Positions 11,059 through 20,055 of a stretch of 64,000 nucleotides of DNA are shown here, one piece after another (positions within the stretch are counted from its first letter, which is position 1; each line of letters begins with the position of its first letter). Both the position numbers and the translations under genes were made by a program. The notes below the pieces were generated by a model. The model saw nothing but the letters and a program-made list of their open reading frames with translations. It made no database searches and was not told where the DNA came from. Source of the stretch: Actinomycetales bacterium (GTDB taxonomy: Bacteria > Actinomycetota > Actinomycetes > Actinomycetales > Dermatophilaceae); the NCBI GenBank assembly GCA_002748155.1, contig PDRO01000003.1, positions 142,768 through 206,767 of the forward strand, written 5' to 3'.

Positions 11059-12309
11059 TCAGGGTGTGACTATTTGGCCCTTGCCGACCACGGTGACCCC
11101 GCCTTCGGTGACGTAGAAGCCACGCTCGCGGTCATGTTCGTGATCGATCCCGATCCGGCAGTACTCCGGGATCTGGACGTTCTTGTCGATGATCGCGCGG
11201 CGGACCACGGCATACCGGCCCACGACGACGTTGTCGAGCAACACGCTCTCGGCGACCGTCGCGTAGCTGTGCACTCGAACCTTGGGAGAGAGCACCGAAT
11301 GGCTGACCTGAGCGCCGGACACGACCGCACCCGGGGACACCATCGATGAGATCGCTTCACCAACCCGGTCACCGGAGCCGTGGACGAACTTGGCCGGAGG
11401 TAGCGGCGGCATCGCCGTGATGATGGTCCAGTCGTAGTTGTAGAGGTTGAAGATCGGGTGGATCGAGATCAGATCCATGTGCGCATCGAAGTAGGAGTCG
11501 AGGGTTCCCACGTCGCGCCAGTAGCCCTTGTCGCGTTCGGTCGCACCGGGGACGTCGTTGTCCTTGAAGTCGTAGACATAGGCGTCCTCGGCAGCGACGA
11601 AGGCCGGCACGATGTCACCGCCCATGTCATGCTGGCTGCCCTCGAGATCGTGGTCTCTGGTGACGGCATCGACGAGGGCCTCCCTGGTGAAGACGTAGTT
11701 GCCCATCGAGGCGAGCACTTCGCCGGGAGAGTCGGGCAGGCCCTGCGGGTCGGACGGCTTCTCGCGGAACGCCGCGATCTTGCGGGGGTCGTCCCGGTTG
11801 ACCTCGATGACCCCGAACTGATCAGCCATCTCGATCGGCTGTCGGATCGCCGCCACCGTGATCCCAGCTCCGGTCGCGATGTGCTGGTCGACCATCTGGT
11901 GGAAGTCCATCCGGTAGACGTGGTCGGCACCCACGACGACGACGATGTCGGGCATTTCGTCTTCGATGAGGTTGAGACTCTGGAAGATCGCATCAGCGCT
12001 GCCGAGGTACCAGTTCTTGTCGACCCGCTGCTGCGCCGGCACCGGCGTGACGTAGTTGCCCAGCACCGTCGACATCCGCCACGTGCGGGTGATGTGCTTG
12101 TCCAGGCTGTGCGACTTGTACTGGGTGAGCACCACCACTTTGCGGTACTCCGAATTCACGACGTTGGAGAGCGCGAAATCGATGAGCCGGTAGATCCCGC
12201 CGAACGGAACCGCAGGTTTGGCCCGATCGCGGGTCAGGGGCATCAGCCGCTTGCCCTCCCCACCAGCCAACACGATTGCCAGAACATTCGGGTCGCCCTT
12301 GCGTGACAT
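11059..12309 (-). CDS. glgC: Glucose-1-phosphate adenylyltransferase
   Basis: Makes ADP-glucose from ATP and glucose-1-phosphate for glycogen and related alpha-glucan synthesis. The 416-residue protein has the nucleotidyltransferase signature [13 protein letters not shown], the PAVPFGG substrate segment, GADHVYRMD at the metal site, and a C-terminal left-handed beta-helix region with [11 protein letters not shown]. It is transcribed divergently from glgM, the same arrangement as Rv1213/Rv1212c. TAGGGT lies six bases before the ATG (12316-12321, minus strand), suggesting a leaderless transcript. Confidence 0.95.
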   Translation of the reverse strand: MSRKGDPNVLAIVLAGGEGKRLMPLTRDRAKPAVPFGGIYRLIDFALSNVVNSEYRKVVVLTQYKSHSLDKHITRTWRMSTVLGNYVTPVPAQQRVDKNWYLGSADAIFQSLNLIEDEMPDIVVVVGADHVYRMDFHQMVDQHIATGAGITVAAIRQPIEMADQFGVIEVNRDDPRKIAAFREKPSDPQGLPDSPGEVLASMGNYVFTREALVDAVTRDHDLEGSQHDMGGDIVPAFVAAEDAYVYDFKDNDVPGATERDKGYWRDVGTLDSYFDAHMDLISIHPIFNLYNYDWTIITAMPPLPPAKFVHGSGDRVGEAISSMVSPGAVVSGAQVSHSVLSPKVRVHSYATVAESVLLDNVVVGRYAVVRRAIIDKNVQIPEYCRIGIDHEHDRERGFYVTEGGVTVVGKGQIVTP

Positions 12310-12413
12310 GCGACCACCCTAGCGCTGCACACCACCGGCGCGACGAGGGGTGCACTTCTCGCTTTGGTCTGGCCTTGCCCTGCACCGGCCGTTGCCACCC
12401 GGTGGGTCGTCAC

Positions 12414-12419
12414 TAAGCT
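12414..12419 (+). promoter_or_regulatory. Leaderless-type promoter of glgM
   Basis: TAAGCT seven bases before the glgM ATG, with TTGCCA 16 bases further upstream as a -35 candidate. The glgC promoter hexamer TAGGGT sits on the other strand at 12316-12321, so the 117-base gap drives both genes. Confidence 0.5.
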
Positions 12420-12426
12420 CAGGATC

Positions 12427-13629
12427 ATGCGCGTCGACATCATCAGCAAGGAATACCCCCCGGCCATTTACGGAGGAGCCGGCGTTCACGTCTCGGAGTT
12501 GGTCCGGGCGCTGCGCGCCCGAGGTGACGTCGACGTCCAAGTGCGGTGCTTCGGTGCCCCACGCGACGAGGCGGGGACGACGGCATACGCCGATCTGACC
12601 GAGCTGGGCGGCGCCAACGCGGCCCTACAGACCCTCGGGGTCGACGTGGCGATCGCCCAGGACTGCCAGGGCACGGACTTGACCCATTCGCACACCTGGT
12701 ATGCGAACATGGCCGGTCATCTCGGTGGTTTGCTCTCGGGCGCGCCGCACGTGATCACCGCCCACAGCCTGGAGCCGATGCGCCCTTGGAAGGCCGAACA
12801 ACTCGGCGGTGGCTACCGGGTCTCATCGTTCGTCGAGAAGACCGCCTACGAGTCCGCCGCCGCGGTGATTGCGGTGAGTGCCGGAATGAAGGCCGACATC
12901 CTGCGTGCCTACCCATCCCTCGACCCCGACCGAGTCCCCGTGGTGCACAACGGGATCGACTCGCAGCTCTGGCAGCCGATCAACGACGAGCAGGTATGCC
13001 GCAAGCACGGCATGGATCCGGACAAGCCCGCGGTGACCTTCGTCGGACGGATCACCCGGCAGAAAGGCCTGCCCTATCTCATGCGAGCGGTCGCCGAACT
13101 GCCTCCAGGAGTGCAGATCGTGTTGTGCGCCGGTGCACCTGACACACCCGAGATCCAGGCCGAGGTCGAGGGCTTGCTGGCCAACCTGCGTGAGAAGCGC
13201 GGTGAAGAAGGCATCGTGTGGATCCCTCAGATGCTGCCCCGCCACGAAGTCATCGCCTTGCTCACCGCGTCCACGGTCTTTGCCTGCCCGTCGGTCTACG
13301 AGCCGCTGGGCATCGTCAATCTCGAGGCGATGGCCTGCAACCTGCCGGTGGTCGCCACCGCTACCGGTGGCATCCCGGAGGTCGTCGTGCCTGGCGAGAC
13401 GGGCTGGCTGGTGCCGATCGAGCAGGTCCAGGACGGCACCGGCACGCCGGTGGACCCGGACCGGTTCGTGGCCGACCTCGCGGCGGCACTCAACGAGGCG
13501 GTCAGCGATCTCGCCCGGGCCGAAGCCTTGGGCAAGGCGGGCCGGACGCGGGCCGTCGAGCACTTCTCCTGGGCCAGCATCGGCGACAAGACAATGGAGG
13601 TCTACCGCTCGGTGCTCGATCGCAGCTGA
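12427..13629 (+). CDS. glgM: GT4 glycogen synthase / maltose-1-phosphate synthase (GlgA/GlgM type)
   Basis: GT-B retaining glycosyltransferase of 400 residues using ADP-glucose. Visible landmarks are YPPAIYGGAGVHV (N-terminal donor loop), HSHTW, VHNGID and the C-terminal E-x7-E motif within PSVYEPLGIVNLEAMAC. Length and pattern fit the actinobacterial 'Corynebacterium-type glycogen synthase' group, whose mycobacterial member (Rv1212c) forms alpha-maltose-1-phosphate. Pairing with divergent glgC supports that role. Which product predominates here cannot be told from sequence. ATG 12427 is chosen because homology starts at MRVDIISKEYPP. Confidence 0.9.
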   Translation: MRVDIISKEYPPAIYGGAGVHVSELVRALRARGDVDVQVRCFGAPRDEAGTTAYADLTELGGANAALQTLGVDVAIAQDCQGTDLTHSHTWYANMAGHLGGLLSGAPHVITAHSLEPMRPWKAEQLGGGYRVSSFVEKTAYESAAAVIAVSAGMKADILRAYPSLDPDRVPVVHNGIDSQLWQPINDEQVCRKHGMDPDKPAVTFVGRITRQKGLPYLMRAVAELPPGVQIVLCAGAPDTPEIQAEVEGLLANLREKRGEEGIVWIPQMLPRHEVIALLTASTVFACPSVYEPLGIVNLEAMACNLPVVATATGGIPEVVVPGETGWLVPIEQVQDGTGTPVDPDRFVADLAAALNEAVSDLARAEALGKAGRTRAVEHFSWASIGDKTMEVYRSVLDRS

Positions 13630-13644
13630 CCGGACTTCGCCGGA
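13630..13644 (+). terminator. Hairpin directly after glgM stop
   Basis: CCGGACTTCGCCGGA begins at the base after the stop codon and can fold as a CCGG/CCGG stem with a UUCG-containing loop. The identical 15-mer lies downstream of helY at 60660-60674. Confidence 0.35.
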
Positions 13645-13727
13645 CAACGGCGTCGCACCCGTCCTCCACACAAGGATCTATGCCGAGCTCTCGTGAACCA
13701 AGCGAGGGTAGGCGGGAATAGGTGGGG

Positions 13728-14483
13728 CTAGGCCGGGCGCCACCCGGCCAGCACCATCGCCGCGACGTTGACAGCACCGGCGAGCGTGTCGTCTGCGGTG
13801 TCGAGCACGGTGCGGAAGACTGCCGCCCGCTGACTCGACGTCGCGGCGTCCGTCGCTGCGCCACCGTGCTCCTCTGCGAGGCCCTCGAGTGCGACAGCGT
13901 GCACGACAGCCGCGTCGATCATGAGCCGAGCTGCCCGGGGAGGAACACCGTCGGGTAGGACCGCAGCGCGGATGTCGGTTCGGTTCGTCGTCATCGCCGG
14001 AGAACGCCATGGGATCCCACCGAGAGCCTCCACCCTCTCGGTCGCATCGCGGACCACTCCGGTGAGCGACCGATCGAGCTCACGCAGGTCAACGGCTTCG
14101 ACCACGTGGCGAGGCAGCGGCTCGGCTGGGTGTGCCGTCCACGTCAACAGCCGTCCGGTGTCGCCAACCGGCCCGAACTCCTCGATGGTGGGCACGAGCA
14201 CGCCACCGACGGTAGGGGCGACGAGGCATTCCCCGGCGTCCAAGGCCACTGTCAACGACTCGCGGGGAGCCCGCGGCATACCCGTGAACGAGCCGGGTCG
14301 GGGCAGCGCAAGCAACACCGCCGTCTCACCCCGCGCCGGCCAGGAGTCAGGCTCCGGCAGGGTGCCGGTGACGTCGGTGACCCCGGCATACGCTCGCGAA
14401 CGGGCCTGGTCGAGCGGCGCACGCCCGTGCAGGACCGCGGTCGCCCACAGTGCGGCCCGGGCAGACAACGGCAGGGCGATCAC
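13728..14483 (-). CDS. Conserved hypothetical protein
   Basis: A soluble 251-residue protein rich in Ala, Arg, Thr and Val, with no motif I recognise. It begins with a helical ARAALWATAVLHGR segment. The C-terminal third (about residues 185-250) looks all-helical. No signal peptide or membrane helix is seen. The GTG start has TAGGGT six bases upstream (14490-14495, minus strand), supporting it as a real, leaderless gene. Good codon use and a clean fit between neighbours also support it. Function unknown. Confidence 0.7.
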   Translation of the reverse strand: MIALPLSARAALWATAVLHGRAPLDQARSRAYAGVTDVTGTLPEPDSWPARGETAVLLALPRPGSFTGMPRAPRESLTVALDAGECLVAPTVGGVLVPTIEEFGPVGDTGRLLTWTAHPAEPLPRHVVEAVDLRELDRSLTGVVRDATERVEALGGIPWRSPAMTTNRTDIRAAVLPDGVPPRAARLMIDAAVVHAVALEGLAEEHGGAATDAATSSQRAAVFRTVLDTADDTLAGAVNVAAMVLAGWRPA

Positions 14484-14559
14484 TCGTCAACCCTAGAGCC
14501 AACCAGGACACGCCAGCTCAGGCCGGGCTAAGTGGCGGGCGCTTGGCTAGGGTGACGGT

Positions 14560-15381
14560 ATGAGCGATGTGCTCGCCTTCTCGGGTGTCGGCGTGCGGCG
14601 TGGTAAGGCTGCCTTGTTGACCGACGTGACCTGGGAGGTCGAGGAGGGCGAGCGTTGGGTGGTGCTCGGCCCCAACGGTGCCGGGAAGACCACCTTGCTC
14701 CAGCTCGCGGCGGCCCGGATTCATCCCACGACCGGTTCGGTTGCCGTTCTGGGAGAACGCTTGGGTGCGGTCGACGTCTTCGAATTGCGGCCCCGGGTGG
14801 GTCTGTCGAGTGCGGCGATGGCCGAGCAGATCCCGGCATCCGAACTGGTCGGCAACGTCGTGGTCACCGCGTCCTACGGGGTGATCGGCCGGTGGCGTGA
14901 GCGTTACGAATCGGTGGACTACCAGCGGGCTCTCTCGTTGCTGGACGCGCTCGGTGCAGCTCACCTGGCTGACCGGCGATTCGGCACCCTGTCGGAGGGC
15001 GAACGCAAACGAGTCCAGATCGCCCGTGCCCTGATGACCGACCCGGAGCTCATGCTGCTCGACGAGCCAGCCGCTGGACTCGACCTGGGCGGCCGTGAGG
15101 ATCTCGTTGTGCGGTTGGGCCAATTGGCATCGGACCCTGAAGCACCAGCCCTGGTGCTCGTCACGCACCATGTCGAAGAGATCCCTCCCGGATTCACCGA
15201 TGTGTTGTTGCTGCAGGGTGGCTCGGTGGTAGCCGCCGGTCCACTGGAATCCACGCTCACGGCGGAGAACCTGTCGGCGACGTTCGGCTTGCCGTTGGTC
15301 ATCGAGCGGCATGGCCAGCGCTGGAGTGCTCGAGCGGTCCACGCCACGACGGGAACGACCGATCTGGCACAGACGTACTAG
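14560..15381 (+). CDS. ABC transporter ATP-binding protein without permease
   Basis: Single ABC ATPase of 273 residues. Walker A GPNGAGKTT (about residues 38-46), signature TLSEGERKRVQIARAL, Walker B LLLDEPAAGLD and switch histidine in THHVEE are all present. It resembles ATPases of metal-uptake or molybdate-type systems, but no permease or binding protein is adjacent. TAGGGT lies six bases before the ATG (14548-14553). The next gene, NfeD, starts 44 bases downstream on the same strand with its own strong ribosome site. Confidence 0.88.
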   Translation: MSDVLAFSGVGVRRGKAALLTDVTWEVEEGERWVVLGPNGAGKTTLLQLAAARIHPTTGSVAVLGERLGAVDVFELRPRVGLSSAAMAEQIPASELVGNVVVTASYGVIGRWRERYESVDYQRALSLLDALGAAHLADRRFGTLSEGERKRVQIARALMTDPELMLLDEPAAGLDLGGREDLVVRLGQLASDPEAPALVLVTHHVEEIPPGFTDVLLLQGGSVVAAGPLESTLTAENLSATFGLPLVIERHGQRWSARAVHATTGTTDLAQTY

Positions 15382-15425
15382 GGGGTAGCGCCCGTGCTGC
15401 CAACCGGCGATCAGGAGGTGAGGCC

Positions 15426-15884
15426 GTGTTCGACGACTCGGCATGGTTACTCTGGCTCGGGTTAGCGCTCGGCCTCGGCATCATCGAAACCCTCACCGTG
15501 GACTTCACCTTCCTCATGCTTGCCGGTGGTGCCCTCGGAGGGGCCGGTGCCGCGGCCTTGGGACTTCCCTTTCCAGGCCAGGTGATTGCCGCTGCGGTGT
15601 TGGCGGTAGCGCTGGTCGCGATCGTCCGGCCCTGGGCCCAGCGGAAGTTCGCCGCCCGTGGCGGCCATCCTGAGATCGGCACGGCGGCGCACGTCGGACG
15701 GTCTGCGAGGGTGATCGAGACGGTCACCGCCACCGGCGGGCGGATCCGACTCGATGGCGACGTGTGGACGTCGCGAGTCGACGACACCGACGTGCTGGCT
15801 CCGGGCGAAGCCGTGCGCGTTATCCGGATCGAGGGGGCCACGGCAATCGTCATCCGTCGCGACACCCCCATCGATCAGAGTTAA
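15426..15884 (+). CDS. NfeD family membrane protein
   Basis: A 152-residue NfeD-type protein. Two or three hydrophobic helices fill residues 4-70, followed by a C-terminal OB-fold domain (about residues 80-150) with GTAAHVGRSARVIE. NfeD proteins pair with SPFH/stomatin proteins and organise membrane microdomains; the SPFH gene follows 92 bases downstream. The GTG start is set by AGGAGGTGA just upstream. NfeD-SPFH pairs are a well-known conserved unit. Confidence 0.88.
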   Translation: MFDDSAWLLWLGLALGLGIIETLTVDFTFLMLAGGALGGAGAAALGLPFPGQVIAAAVLAVALVAIVRPWAQRKFAARGGHPEIGTAAHVGRSARVIETVTATGGRIRLDGDVWTSRVDDTDVLAPGEAVRVIRIEGATAIVIRRDTPIDQS

Positions 15885-15976
15885 CCCAGCCCACGCACGC
15901 AACCACGAACGGCAGCTGCCGGCATCCCGAGCAAGACACGAGCCGACCCCCGCCGTTCCGAGTCATCGGAGGAACC

Positions 15977-17098
15977 ATGCCCGAAGTCATCGTCACGATC
16001 GTGCTCGTGCTGATCGTGGCTTTCGTCCTCATTGTCATCGCCCGCTCCGTCCGGATCGTGCCGCAACAGACGGCGGTCATCGTCGAGCGGTTGGGATCGT
16101 ATTCGCGAACTCTCAACGACGGTCTGCACCTGCTCACCCCGTTCATCGACAAGCCACGGGACACCATCGACTTGCGTGAGCAGGTCGTCACCTTCCCACC
16201 TCAACCAGTGATCACATCCGACAACCTGGTCGTGTCGATCGACACGGTGATCTACTACACGGTGACGAACGCGAAGTCGGCCGTCTACGAGATCGCCGAC
16301 TTCATCACCGGTATCGAGCAGCTCACGGTGACCACCTTGCGTAACGTCATCGGTTCCCTCGACCTCGAGCAGACGTTGACCTCACGGGATCGGATCAACG
16401 GCCAGTTGCGAGGAGTGCTCGACCAAGAGACCGGCCGCTGGGGAATCCGGGTGAACCGGGTCGAGCTCAAGGCCATCGACCCACCGGCATCCGTGCAGGA
16501 CTCCATGGAAAAGCAGATGCGGGCTGAGCGGGACAAGCGAGCAGCCGTGCTCACCGCCGAAGGTGTCAAGCAGGCGGCCATCTTGCAGGCCGAGGGTGAC
16601 CGGCAGGCTCAGGTGTTGCGGGCCCAGGGTTCCGCGGAAGCACGGGTGCTCGAAGCACAGGGCCAGTCGCGGGCGATCCAGGACGTCTTCGACGCGATTC
16701 ACGCCGGTGAGCCGACCTCCGATCTGCTGGCCTACCAGTATCTGCAAGTGCTTCCTCAGATCGCTCGCGGCGACGCCAACAAGATGTGGATCATCCCGAG
16801 TGAGCTCACCGATGCGCTCCGGGGCATCTCGAACGCACTGGGAGGCCAACCGGACGCACCCATTGGAAGCGACGACTCCGGGAAGACCGCCACCGCGGCA
16901 TCGACGAAAGGCCGTGCCGCCGCGGCGAAGGTCCCGGTGACCGGACCGGAAGGCACACCACCTCAGTTGAAAGCGCCCGGATTGTTCTCCAACGACCCGG
17001 TCCCGGAATCGGAGATCGCCGACTCATCGGCCCACTCGCCGCGAGCAGTCGAGAACCCACCCGGTCAGTCGCCCTGGGGTCCGAGCGGAGCTCAGTAG
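15977..17098 (+). CDS. SPFH/band 7 domain protein (QmcA/stomatin-like)
   Basis: A 373-residue membrane-anchored scaffold protein. An N-terminal helix (about residues 2-22) leads to the SPFH domain starting VRIVPQQTAVIVERLG, then a coiled-coil with repeated QAEGDRQAQV-type heptads (about residues 190-240). The C-terminal 80 residues are polar and low complexity. GGAGGAACC precedes the ATG. With upstream NfeD it forms the classic NfeD-stomatin pair that builds functional membrane microdomains and may recruit proteases. A longer reading upstream overlapping NfeD was discarded. Confidence 0.9.
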   Translation: MPEVIVTIVLVLIVAFVLIVIARSVRIVPQQTAVIVERLGSYSRTLNDGLHLLTPFIDKPRDTIDLREQVVTFPPQPVITSDNLVVSIDTVIYYTVTNAKSAVYEIADFITGIEQLTVTTLRNVIGSLDLEQTLTSRDRINGQLRGVLDQETGRWGIRVNRVELKAIDPPASVQDSMEKQMRAERDKRAAVLTAEGVKQAAILQAEGDRQAQVLRAQGSAEARVLEAQGQSRAIQDVFDAIHAGEPTSDLLAYQYLQVLPQIARGDANKMWIIPSELTDALRGISNALGGQPDAPIGSDDSGKTATAASTKGRAAAAKVPVTGPEGTPPQLKAPGLFSNDPVPESEIADSSAHSPRAVENPPGQSPWGPSGAQ

Positions 17099-17107
17099 AG
17101 TAACCGG

Positions 17108-17893
17108 GTGAGCCCGCTCGACGCCCTGCTCGTCGTGCTGGCCGGGGTCGGTGCGGGCACCATCAACTCGATCGTCGGGTCGGGCACTCTGGTCACGTTC
17201 CCGACGTTGCTGCTTCTCGGCTACCCACCCCTCACGGCGAACATCAGCAACAACCTCGGGCTGGTCGCCGGTGGCTTCTCCGCATCATGGGGCTACCGGC
17301 GGGAGCTGACTGGTCACGGCGGCACGTTGCGGCGGCTGTTGCCGATCTCCTTGGTCGCGTCCCTGGTGGGAGCGACCCTGCTGCTCGTGTTGCCCCCGGC
17401 CGCATTCCGAGCGATCGTCCCGGTGCTGGTCCTCATGGCGGTGGCTCTCGTCATCGTCGGCCCGCGGCTGCAACAAGCTGCGGCAGCCCGACGCGCCACT
17501 CACGAGCATGAGGGGCATGGCGGGCCTGGCAAGCACGGGGGAGCCTTGCGGGCCGGGGTGTTCTTCGGCGGCGTCTACGGCGGTTACTTCGGGGCTGCTC
17601 AAGGAGTGCTGCTGATGGGGGTGTTCTCGGCGCTATCTCGCGAGCCCATCCAACGGCTCAACGGCTTCAAGAACGTGCTCGTGACGACGGTCAATCTCGT
17701 GGCAGCGATCGCCTTCCTGCTCTTCGCCCGAGACCACATCGTCTGGGCGGTGGCCGGGTTGATTGCGGTGGGGTCGGCGATCGGTGGGTGGCTCGGAGCG
17801 CACATCGGTCGTCGGCTACCTCCGCTCGTGCTGCGGGGAGTGATCGTGACCATCGGGATCGTCGCGGTCGTCAAGATGGTGTTCTTCTCGTGA
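17108..17893 (+). CDS. TSUP family (TauE/SafE) membrane permease
   Basis: A 261-residue polytopic protein of the sulfite exporter TauE/SafE family. The opening GVGAGTINSIVGSGTLVTFP is a typical first repeat. About seven hydrophobic helices follow, with a second half-repeat near GVFFGGVYGGYFGAAQGVL. The substrate is unknown; members move sulfonates, sulfite or other anions. TAGAGT (17096-17101) lies six bases before the GTG and overlaps the stop of the SPFH gene. The stop overlaps the next gene by GTGA. Confidence 0.88.
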   Translation: MSPLDALLVVLAGVGAGTINSIVGSGTLVTFPTLLLLGYPPLTANISNNLGLVAGGFSASWGYRRELTGHGGTLRRLLPISLVASLVGATLLLVLPPAAFRAIVPVLVLMAVALVIVGPRLQQAAAARRATHEHEGHGGPGKHGGALRAGVFFGGVYGGYFGAAQGVLLMGVFSALSREPIQRLNGFKNVLVTTVNLVAAIAFLLFARDHIVWAVAGLIAVGSAIGGWLGAHIGRRLPPLVLRGVIVTIGIVAVVKMVFFS

Positions 17894-18756
17894 CCCGGCC
17901 GTCGGCCAGGTCGGGCACCACGAGCCTGCCGGACGGCATCACGTGGATCACCGACCCGGCCGACGAGCGACTCACCGACTACGTCGCCCTCACCGATGTC
18001 GCCTTGCGCCGTCGCACCGAACCGGAGCAAGGGCTCTATATCGCCGAGTCGGAAAAGGTGATCCGTCGGGCCTTGGCCGCCGGGCACCGGCCGCGGTCGA
18101 TGCTCATGGCCGAGCGCTGGCTCACCGACCTAGCCGACGTCGTCGCCGATGCCGTGGCGGACGGCATACCCGTGTATGTGGGGGAACACGAGGTGATCGA
18201 ACACCTCACCGGCTTCCACCTGCACCGTGGTGCTCTCGTCGCCATGCACCGACCGGTGCTGCCCGGGTTGGCGGACGTGCTGGCCAGCGCGCGCCGGGTG
18301 CTCGTGCTCGAGGACATCGTCGATCACACCAACGTCGGCGCGGTCTTCCGATCAGCAGCCGCGCTCGGAGCGGACGCCGTGCTGGTGACCCCTCGGTGCG
18401 CGGACCCGCTCTATCGGCGAGCAGTGCGGGTGTCGATGGGCACGGTCTTCCAGGTGCCGTGGACCCGGATCGATCCGTGGCCGGATGGGGGAGTGAGCCG
18501 ACTGCGGGAGCACGGTTTCGTCGTCGCCGCCTTGGCGCTCGCGGACGGCTCGGTGTCGTTGGCGGAGTTGGCCGCGCGGGCACCCGAGCGGCTGGCTCTG
18601 ATCCTGGGGACCGAAGGAGACGGGCTCACCCGGCATACCGTCGCGGCAGCCGATCTCGCGGTGCGGATCCCGATGTCCGGAGGAGTCGACTCGCTCAACG
18701 TCGCCGCGGCCAGTGCTGTCGCGTTGTGGGCGTTGCGCCCACCCGGGGAGGGCTGA
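17890..18756 (+). CDS. TrmH/SpoU family RNA 2'-O-methyltransferase
   Basis: SPOUT-class methyltransferase of 288 residues expected to modify rRNA or tRNA ribose. The N-terminal substrate-binding part has LYIAESEKVIRRAL. The C-terminal knot carries motif 1 HTNVGAVFRSAAALGADAV, motif 2 LILGTEGDGL and motif 3 IPMSGGVDSLNVAAASA. GTG 17890 overlaps the TSUP stop by four bases; a longer upstream reading would run deep into TSUP and is not used. Exact target nucleotide unknown. Confidence 0.88.
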   Translation: MTRPSARSGTTSLPDGITWITDPADERLTDYVALTDVALRRRTEPEQGLYIAESEKVIRRALAAGHRPRSMLMAERWLTDLADVVADAVADGIPVYVGEHEVIEHLTGFHLHRGALVAMHRPVLPGLADVLASARRVLVLEDIVDHTNVGAVFRSAAALGADAVLVTPRCADPLYRRAVRVSMGTVFQVPWTRIDPWPDGGVSRLREHGFVVAALALADGSVSLAELAARAPERLALILGTEGDGLTRHTVAAADLAVRIPMSGGVDSLNVAAASAVALWALRPPGEG

Positions 18757-18849
18757 TCTAGCGGCGTGGGCCGATCCCGCTCGATGGCGGCTAGCGTGTG
18801 GGGCTTGTCGGTCGCCGGGCAGGGCAGGCTGCCAAGGCACCGAATCCGG

Positions 18850-20055
18850 TCAATCGTGCAGTGCCGCAACGGTCTGCCGGGCGATCTCCAGCTCTTCGTT
18901 GGTCGGCACGACGAAAACCGGCACTTGACTGTCGTCGGCTGAGACACGTCTTTCGGCAGAGCCCGATTCGTTACGGCCCGGGTCGAGCGTGACCCCGAGC
19001 AGTCCCAGATGATCGACGACTTCGGCCCGCAGTAGGGGGCTGTGCTCACCGATGCCCCCGGTGAAAGCCAGCGCATCGAGCCGGCCCAGGGCAACGGCAT
19101 AGGCACCGACGTATTTGGCCAGTCGGTAGGCGGTGACATCGATCGCGAGCCGGGCGTCCGGATCGCCCTGGGCAAGCAGCTCGGTCACCTCCCGGAAATC
19201 GTTGGTGCCGGTGAGCCCGACCAGGCCACTGGCCGTGTTGAGTGCCTTGTCGTATTCCTCGATGGACAGCCCGTGCCGCGTCATGTGCAAGGCAAGAGCA
19301 GGGTCGAGGTCGCCCGGCCTGGTGCCCATGACGAGCCCTTCGAGGGGGGTCAGTCCCATCGACGTGTCGATAGAGCGTCCGCCGGCGACTGCGGCCGCGC
19401 TCGCGCCGTTGCCGAGGTGCAGGACGATCACGTTGACCTGCTCGGCGGGGCGGTCGAGCAGCGCTGCGGTGCGTCGCGAAACATAGCTGTGCGAGCTGCC
19501 ATGGAAGCCGTACCGCCGGACCCGGTGGACATCGCGCCATGACCGCGGCACGGCATACGTGTACGCGTGGGCGGGCAGCGTCTGGTGGAAAGCGGTGTCG
19601 AAGACCGCCACATGGGCAATGTCGGGGAAGGCACTGCGGGCGGCCCGGATGCCGGCCAGGTTGCCCGGATTGTGCAAGGGGGCCAACGGCACGAGATCGT
19701 CGATAGCAGCCAGCACCGTGTCGTCGATGACCGCCGGAGCCGAGAAGCGCGAACCACCGTGCACGACACGGTGACCGACGGCCCGGAGGGCCGACTCGTG
19801 CAGCGCCGGTCCGTGCTCGGCGAAGGCCGCCAGCACGACCTGCATCGCGGTCGCGTGATCGGGCACGTCCAATTCGGCTTCGGCGGGCTGCGCGCCGGCT
19901 CGGGTATGCCGGGACGAGGCGCGGGTGGATTCCTCACCGATCCGTTCCACCAGCCCGGTTGCGTGGGTGGTGCCGGACTCGGGGTCGACAAGCTGGTATT
20001 TCACCGAGGACGAGCCGGCGTTGATGACCAGCACCAGACCGGTCGTGGCACTCAT
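18850..20055 (-). CDS. ackA: Acetate kinase
   Basis: Interconverts acetyl phosphate plus ADP with acetate plus ATP. The 401-residue protein has the ASKHA landmarks: VINAGSSSVKYQL at the N-terminus, GHRVVHGG, the catalytic arginine region YGFHGSSHSYV, LHLGNGASAAAV, and GGIGEHSP. It is the second gene of a pta-ackA operon; ATGA overlaps the pta stop by four bases, which fixes the start. The pair forms the acetate overflow/assimilation route through acetyl phosphate. Confidence 0.95.
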   Translation of the reverse strand: MSATTGLVLVINAGSSSVKYQLVDPESGTTHATGLVERIGEESTRASSRHTRAGAQPAEAELDVPDHATAMQVVLAAFAEHGPALHESALRAVGHRVVHGGSRFSAPAVIDDTVLAAIDDLVPLAPLHNPGNLAGIRAARSAFPDIAHVAVFDTAFHQTLPAHAYTYAVPRSWRDVHRVRRYGFHGSSHSYVSRRTAALLDRPAEQVNVIVLHLGNGASAAAVAGGRSIDTSMGLTPLEGLVMGTRPGDLDPALALHMTRHGLSIEEYDKALNTASGLVGLTGTNDFREVTELLAQGDPDARLAIDVTAYRLAKYVGAYAVALGRLDALAFTGGIGEHSPLLRAEVVDHLGLLGVTLDPGRNESGSAERRVSADDSQVPVFVVPTNEELEIARQTVAALHD

